Shown here in pieces: positions 5,565-8,053 of a stretch of 8,053 nt of DNA. The stretch is from Thermoplasmata archaeon (GTDB taxonomy: Archaea > Thermoplasmatota > Thermoplasmata > Thermoplasmatales > Thermoplasmataceae). The notes beneath the pieces are model-generated. The model was not told the origin of the DNA, ran no database searches, and saw only the letters and a program-made list of their open reading frames with translations. Position 1 is the stretch's first letter. Each line of letters opens with the position of its first letter. A program made the position numbers and the translations under genes. Where the stretch lies: the NCBI GenBank assembly GCA_021816385.1, contig JAKAYJ010000049.1:1-8053 (forward strand), written 5' to 3'.

Positions 5565-7479
5565 ATGGAATCACCTCTGGTTCCCTCTTTCCACTTTTAG
5601 TTACAGTCATCACTATCAACTTGTTATTCTTTGAAGCGAAATTATGCAAATATTTGAGGATGTCTTGTTTTCTATCTTCGTCGAAGACTTCGTAAATTGC
5701 GTCGATCAGAACTACTGGCTCAGTTCCATAAGATTCTGCCATAGCTAATAGAACTGCTATTGCAATGGAGGCCCTTTCCGAGGCAGAGATACTCTTTGTT
5801 TCAAGTTCGACCCATCCAGAATCTCCTTTTCTATGCACTATAATGTTGAATCTGCCATCATTGGCATCCATTTGAATTCTCAACGGGAAATTGAGAGCTT
5901 TAATAACTCCTTCAATGTTATTATTGAAAATGACTGATAATTTTTTCTGTTCATCTTCCCTTAACTTTCTCGCCTCATCTGAAAGCTCCTTGATGGGTTC
6001 TATGAATAACCTATCAAGTTCCTTTAAGCTTTCGCTGTTCATCGCAAAGGGTATGCCAAATACATCTACACGTGATTTTGTTACTTGCTCAAGCTCGTTA
6101 ATTTTTGCTGTAACTTCTTTCTTCTGGTGTGCAAGAGTATCCAAATGCTTCTGGAGGTCTGGTCTTCCGCTTAACAAAATCTTCTGCAGTTCAAGTTTCT
6201 GATCTTCATAATCTGAAAGGGTCTGGGAAGTGTGATCTATATTGGATTTTAGTTTTTCCAATTCCCGTGCTCTGTCGGTCAGTTCCTGTTCAGCACCTTT
6301 TATTTCATTCTTTAGTTTTTTGATGTAGGATTCAAGCTGATCTTTCTCTTCTTTGGATCTTTTGCCCTGATCCTTTTCTCCATTCAATTTTCGTATTTCG
6401 TTCTCGACTTCATTCCTTTCCTTTGAAAAGTTATTGGACAAGGCCTCAAGTCTTGGTAGGCTTAACATTCCCTTCTCACACAAGGGGCAGGTTATTTCAC
6501 TATGGTTGTGTGTCTCAATCATTCCTCTTGCTTGAGAAACTAGGTCAAAATAAGCCAGAATTGAGGCTCTCTTATCTCGTAACTGTTCTATTTTCTCTTC
6601 AATTTCATTCAGTTCTTCTGTGCTACGCACCTCAATCTTACTTATAGACTCTTCGAATTGAGTTAGGCTGTTACTTTTTATCCTTATTGTTCGAGTGAGA
6701 TCATTGACTCTATTTTCAAGTGATAGCTGTTCTTCTTTGTCCTTAGAAATTTCATTACTCAACGATTTGATCTTATCTTCCAAAGCATTACTTTTGGTAG
6801 TAATCTCTTGATTTTCCTTTCTATTTTGTTCTTTGCTTATCTCTTTAAGCTCTTCACTGATAGTTGAAATGCTGCCATTAATCTTTATTAAATCTGCTTG
6901 CAGTTTTTCTTTGTTTTTTATGAGCTTAATTGACTCCTCAATTCTATTTGTGAGCTCATAACGTTTTCTTATTAATTCATCTTTTACCTGTTCAGCGCCT
7001 TCTATAATAGTCTGAAATGAGTCTAGTCTGTAGGATAATTCTTTGATAAACTTCAAGGCCATTCCTTGTCCTTCTTCAGTATCTAATGTCTTGTTCAAGA
7101 ATCTTGTAATCCAGCTAACGTCAGTCAAAATATTGGTAATGATAAACTTTGAATCTCCTTTATATGAACCTACCTTATCTTTGTATATATCCGCAGATTT
7201 ACTGTTCCCGTTTCTCTCTAATGAAATTTTACAGTGGTCAGAATTGATACTAATTATTCCTTGACTTTTTAGTGGGTCGTCTGGTATTAATCCCAAAAGC
7301 TTCTCTTCTCTTTTCAAATGATTTGGGGCATTCTCATTGTATGAGTATAGGGCAGTAATAGCTCTGACTATTGTAGATTTGCCAGTCGAGTTATCACCTT
7401 CAACAAGTACAAGCCCTTTCTCTGGGAACAAATATTCTTTGGATTTGAACTGCTGAACATTTGTAAGATTCAGTTTCAT
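5551..7479 (-). CDS. Short SMC/Rad50-like ATPase with zinc hook; catalytic Glu and H-loop His replaced
   Basis: This 642-residue protein has the head / coiled coil / hook / coiled coil / head layout of Rad50 and SMC proteins, but is shorter than either (Rad50 about 850-900, SMC about 1150). The N-terminal head has Walker A GDNSTGKST at 28-36. Antiparallel coiled-coil arms run over about 160-325 and 345-470, rich in E, K, L and I. At the turn, CPLC (Cys331, Cys334) matches the CxxC zinc hook by which two Rad50 molecules join. The C-terminal head has an ABC signature variant, SISASERASIAIAVLLAMA (563-581), Walker B VVLID ending at Asp593, and a D-loop VFDEDR (598-603). Where Rad50 has DE after Walker B, this protein has Asp593-Ala594, and the H-loop position in LIVMTVTKS (621-629) is Val626 rather than His. 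The protein probably dimerises on DNA with slow or altered ATP turnover. It overlaps both neighbours. I see a general resemblance to archaea-specific SMC-related proteins but cannot confirm it. Confidence 0.92.
   Translation of the reverse strand: MKLNLTNVQQFKSKEYLFPEKGLVLVEGDNSTGKSTIVRAITALYSYNENAPNHLKREEKLLGLIPDDPLKSQGIISINSDHCKISLERNGNSKSADIYKDKVGSYKGDSKFIITNILTDVSWITRFLNKTLDTEEGQGMALKFIKELSYRLDSFQTIIEGAEQVKDELIRKRYELTNRIEESIKLIKNKEKLQADLIKINGSISTISEELKEISKEQNRKENQEITTKSNALEDKIKSLSNEISKDKEEQLSLENRVNDLTRTIRIKSNSLTQFEESISKIEVRSTEELNEIEEKIEQLRDKRASILAYFDLVSQARGMIETHNHSEITCPLCEKGMLSLPRLEALSNNFSKERNEVENEIRKLNGEKDQGKRSKEEKDQLESYIKKLKNEIKGAEQELTDRARELEKLKSNIDHTSQTLSDYEDQKLELQKILLSGRPDLQKHLDTLAHQKKEVTAKINELEQVTKSRVDVFGIPFAMNSESLKELDRLFIEPIKELSDEARKLREDEQKKLSVIFNNNIEGVIKALNFPLRIQMDANDGRFNIIVHRKGDSGWVELETKSISASERASIAIAVLLAMAESYGTEPVVLIDAIYEVFDEDRKQDILKYLHNFASKNNKLIVMTVTKSGKREPEVIPYGSL
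5570..5577 (-). promoter_or_regulatory. Strong ribosome binding site of the zinc-finger gene
   Basis: On the minus strand, GAGGTGAT lies five bases before the ATG at 5564, within the last codons of the ATPase gene. It matches the 3' end of archaeal 16S rRNA well and fixes this start. Confidence 0.75.
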
Positions 7480-7643
7480 TCTTTTTCACCGGCCTGATAC
7501 TCATTCTTGTAAAAATCCACTAATAACTCCTTAATGAAATTAGCAACTTCACTCTTGCTATACTTTCCATTCGAAAACTGAGAAATGATCTTGTTTTTCA
7601 AGGAGTTTGACACTTCTTTCTTAAAATCGAAGATATCTTTCAT
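7476..7643 (-). CDS. Small 55-residue protein of the SMC-like operon (function unknown)
   Basis: This short gene fills exactly the space between two larger ones. It starts with ATG at 7643-7641, inside the stop of the upstream gene (ATGA), and ends with TGA at 7478-7476, inside the start of the ATPase gene (ATGA). A GAGGTG ribosome binding site stands five bases before its start. The protein begins MKDIFDFKKEVSNSLKNKII and ends in YQAGEKE. It is charged and looks helical (SEVANFIKELLVDFYKN), with no cysteines and no membrane segment. I recognise no family. Its position suggests a small helical subunit or adaptor that binds the ATPase or the upstream protein. The double stop/start overlap plus ribosome binding sites on both sides make a chance reading frame unlikely. 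Confidence 0.8.
   Translation of the reverse strand: MKDIFDFKKEVSNSLKNKIISQFSNGKYSKSEVANFIKELLVDFYKNEYQAGEKE
7486..7490 (-). promoter_or_regulatory. Ribosome binding site of the SMC-like gene
   Basis: On the minus strand, GGTGA lies six bases before the ATG at 7479, inside the end of the 55-residue gene. Together with the ATGA overlap it supports this start and translational coupling. Confidence 0.65.
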
Positions 7644-8053
7644 CAAAGCACCTCTGAAACCTGGATCTCGAAGTAAAGAGACTGTTCCTTGAAACCCTTA
7701 TATTTTTGTTCTACAACTCTCTCAATGGTTTCTTTAACTTTTTGTTTATTAGAGGAATTTACTCCTATGGCATCGTAAATTTCAACCCCACCTTTCGCCC
7801 TACCTTGTACCTTTTCTTTCTTCTCCCCACTTCTGTTAGCTGGCGACTCGGAATTATCTTCTTGGAGTGAAACGTACCTGATTAGCGCGTATTCCTTTGG
7901 AATAATCTCGGCATTTAAACCCTTCAATTCTTCATTGACGCTATCCACGAATTTATAGTTTCGTACAGCCCCTAACATTCTACGAAACTCATTCGCTGAA
8001 TAGCCTTGGTATCTTTTGAAATATACTATTATTTCTAGCCTATCATACGATTG
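7643..8053 (-). CDS. Partial protein, first visible gene of the SMC-like operon (function unknown)
   Basis: The frame is open from the right edge of the window, so 136 C-terminal residues are visible and the start lies outside. It reads SYDRLEIIVYFKRYQGYSAN, then EFRRMLGAVRNYKFVDSVNE. An ATG at 7978-7976 lies in the middle of this continuous, well-folded-looking stretch and is probably internal. After a compact first part come a polar linker (about EDNSESPANRSGEKKEKVQG) and a C-terminal segment (GVEIYDAIGVNSS, then a long charged helix and YFEIQVSEVL). I do not recognise the family, and no catalytic motif, zinc site or membrane segment is evident in this part. Its stop overlaps the start of the 55-residue gene by ATGA, so it belongs to the same transcription unit. 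The operon promoter is not in the window. Confidence 0.8.
   Translation of the reverse strand, partial: QSYDRLEIIVYFKRYQGYSANEFRRMLGAVRNYKFVDSVNEELKGLNAEIIPKEYALIRYVSLQEDNSESPANRSGEKKEKVQGRAKGGVEIYDAIGVNSSNKQKVKETIERVVEQKYKGFKEQSLYFEIQVSEVL
7649..7654 (-). promoter_or_regulatory. Ribosome binding site of the 55-residue gene
   Basis: On the minus strand, GAGGTG lies five bases before the ATG at 7643. It is the main evidence that the small frame is a translated gene. Confidence 0.65.

Noticed and set aside
5891..7264. Several plus-strand reading frames of 64-103 residues inside the ATPase gene
   Set aside because: They are antisense shadows of a coiled-coil gene, with low-complexity composition and no ribosome binding sites.
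5551..7479. Cellular Rad50 of the Mre11-Rad50-HerA-NurA repair cluster
   Set aside because: The zinc hook fits, but the length is too short, the Walker B glutamate is missing, and no Mre11, HerA or NurA gene is adjacent.
4665..8053. Wadjet/MksBEF-type plasmid defence system (four genes with an SMC-like ATPase)
   Set aside because: Gene number and an SMC-like protein are similar, but the ATPase is far too short, has a Rad50-like CxxC hook, and no topoisomerase-VI-like nuclease or recognisable kleisin is visible. Not enough to use the name.
1..8053. CRISPR array, tRNA or rRNA genes, replication origin
   Set aside because: I saw no regularly spaced repeats, no cloverleaf-like sequence and no clustered origin repeats in either strand.

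Overview
The window looks like an accessory, recently reshuffled piece of an archaeal genome. My best guess is Thermoplasmatales (the Ferroplasma / Acidiplasma / Cuniculiplasma / Thermoplasma group), at about 0.6 confidence. The reasons are three insertion-sequence families of the kind that crowd those genomes, GGTG(AT)-type ribosome binding sites, a likely leaderless gene with an archaeal-type A/T box about 24 nt before its start, and a Rad50-like ATPase with a zinc hook. No ribosomal or other marker gene is present, so the placement rests on resemblance alone.

Positions 1 to about 3710 are a graveyard. A class I SAM-dependent methyltransferase (1-403) has a frameshift just before its SAM-binding glycine motif and loses its 3' part. 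It runs into the left part of an IS4/IS1634-type transposase gene (481-1249). That gene is split by an IS3-type element (about 1250-2637) with recognisable terminal inverted repeats and a probable 5-bp target duplication, AATCT. A few more IS4 codons follow (2638 to about 2655). The IS4 remnant is then fused to a 5'-truncated, multiply frameshifted IS256-family transposase (about 2655-3687) that still carries its right-hand terminal sequence. All these coding regions are inactivated by stops or frameshifts, but the catalytic motifs are readable piecewise.

From about 3710 to the end the sequence is visibly more A+T rich and every gene is intact. One gene on the + strand (3829-4668) encodes a probable PD-(D/E)XK nuclease, likely restriction-endonuclease-like. 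Facing it on the - strand is a compact operon read from the right edge inward: a partial unknown protein (8053-7643), a 55-residue protein (7643-7476), a 642-residue short SMC/Rad50-like ATPase with a CPLC zinc hook (7479-5551), and a 299-residue zinc-finger protein (5564-4665). Each junction overlaps (4, 4 and 14 nt), and each internal start has a good ribosome binding site, so these proteins are probably made together and may form one complex. The nuclease gene and the operon converge and share a TTAA that serves as the stop codon of both.

The most interesting content is this operon. Its ATPase has a good Walker A motif, but the residues aligned with the catalytic glutamate after Walker B and with the H-loop histidine are both replaced. 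I do not recognise the three partner proteins. The set could act in chromosome organisation, DNA repair or defence against mobile elements; the sequence alone does not decide between these.
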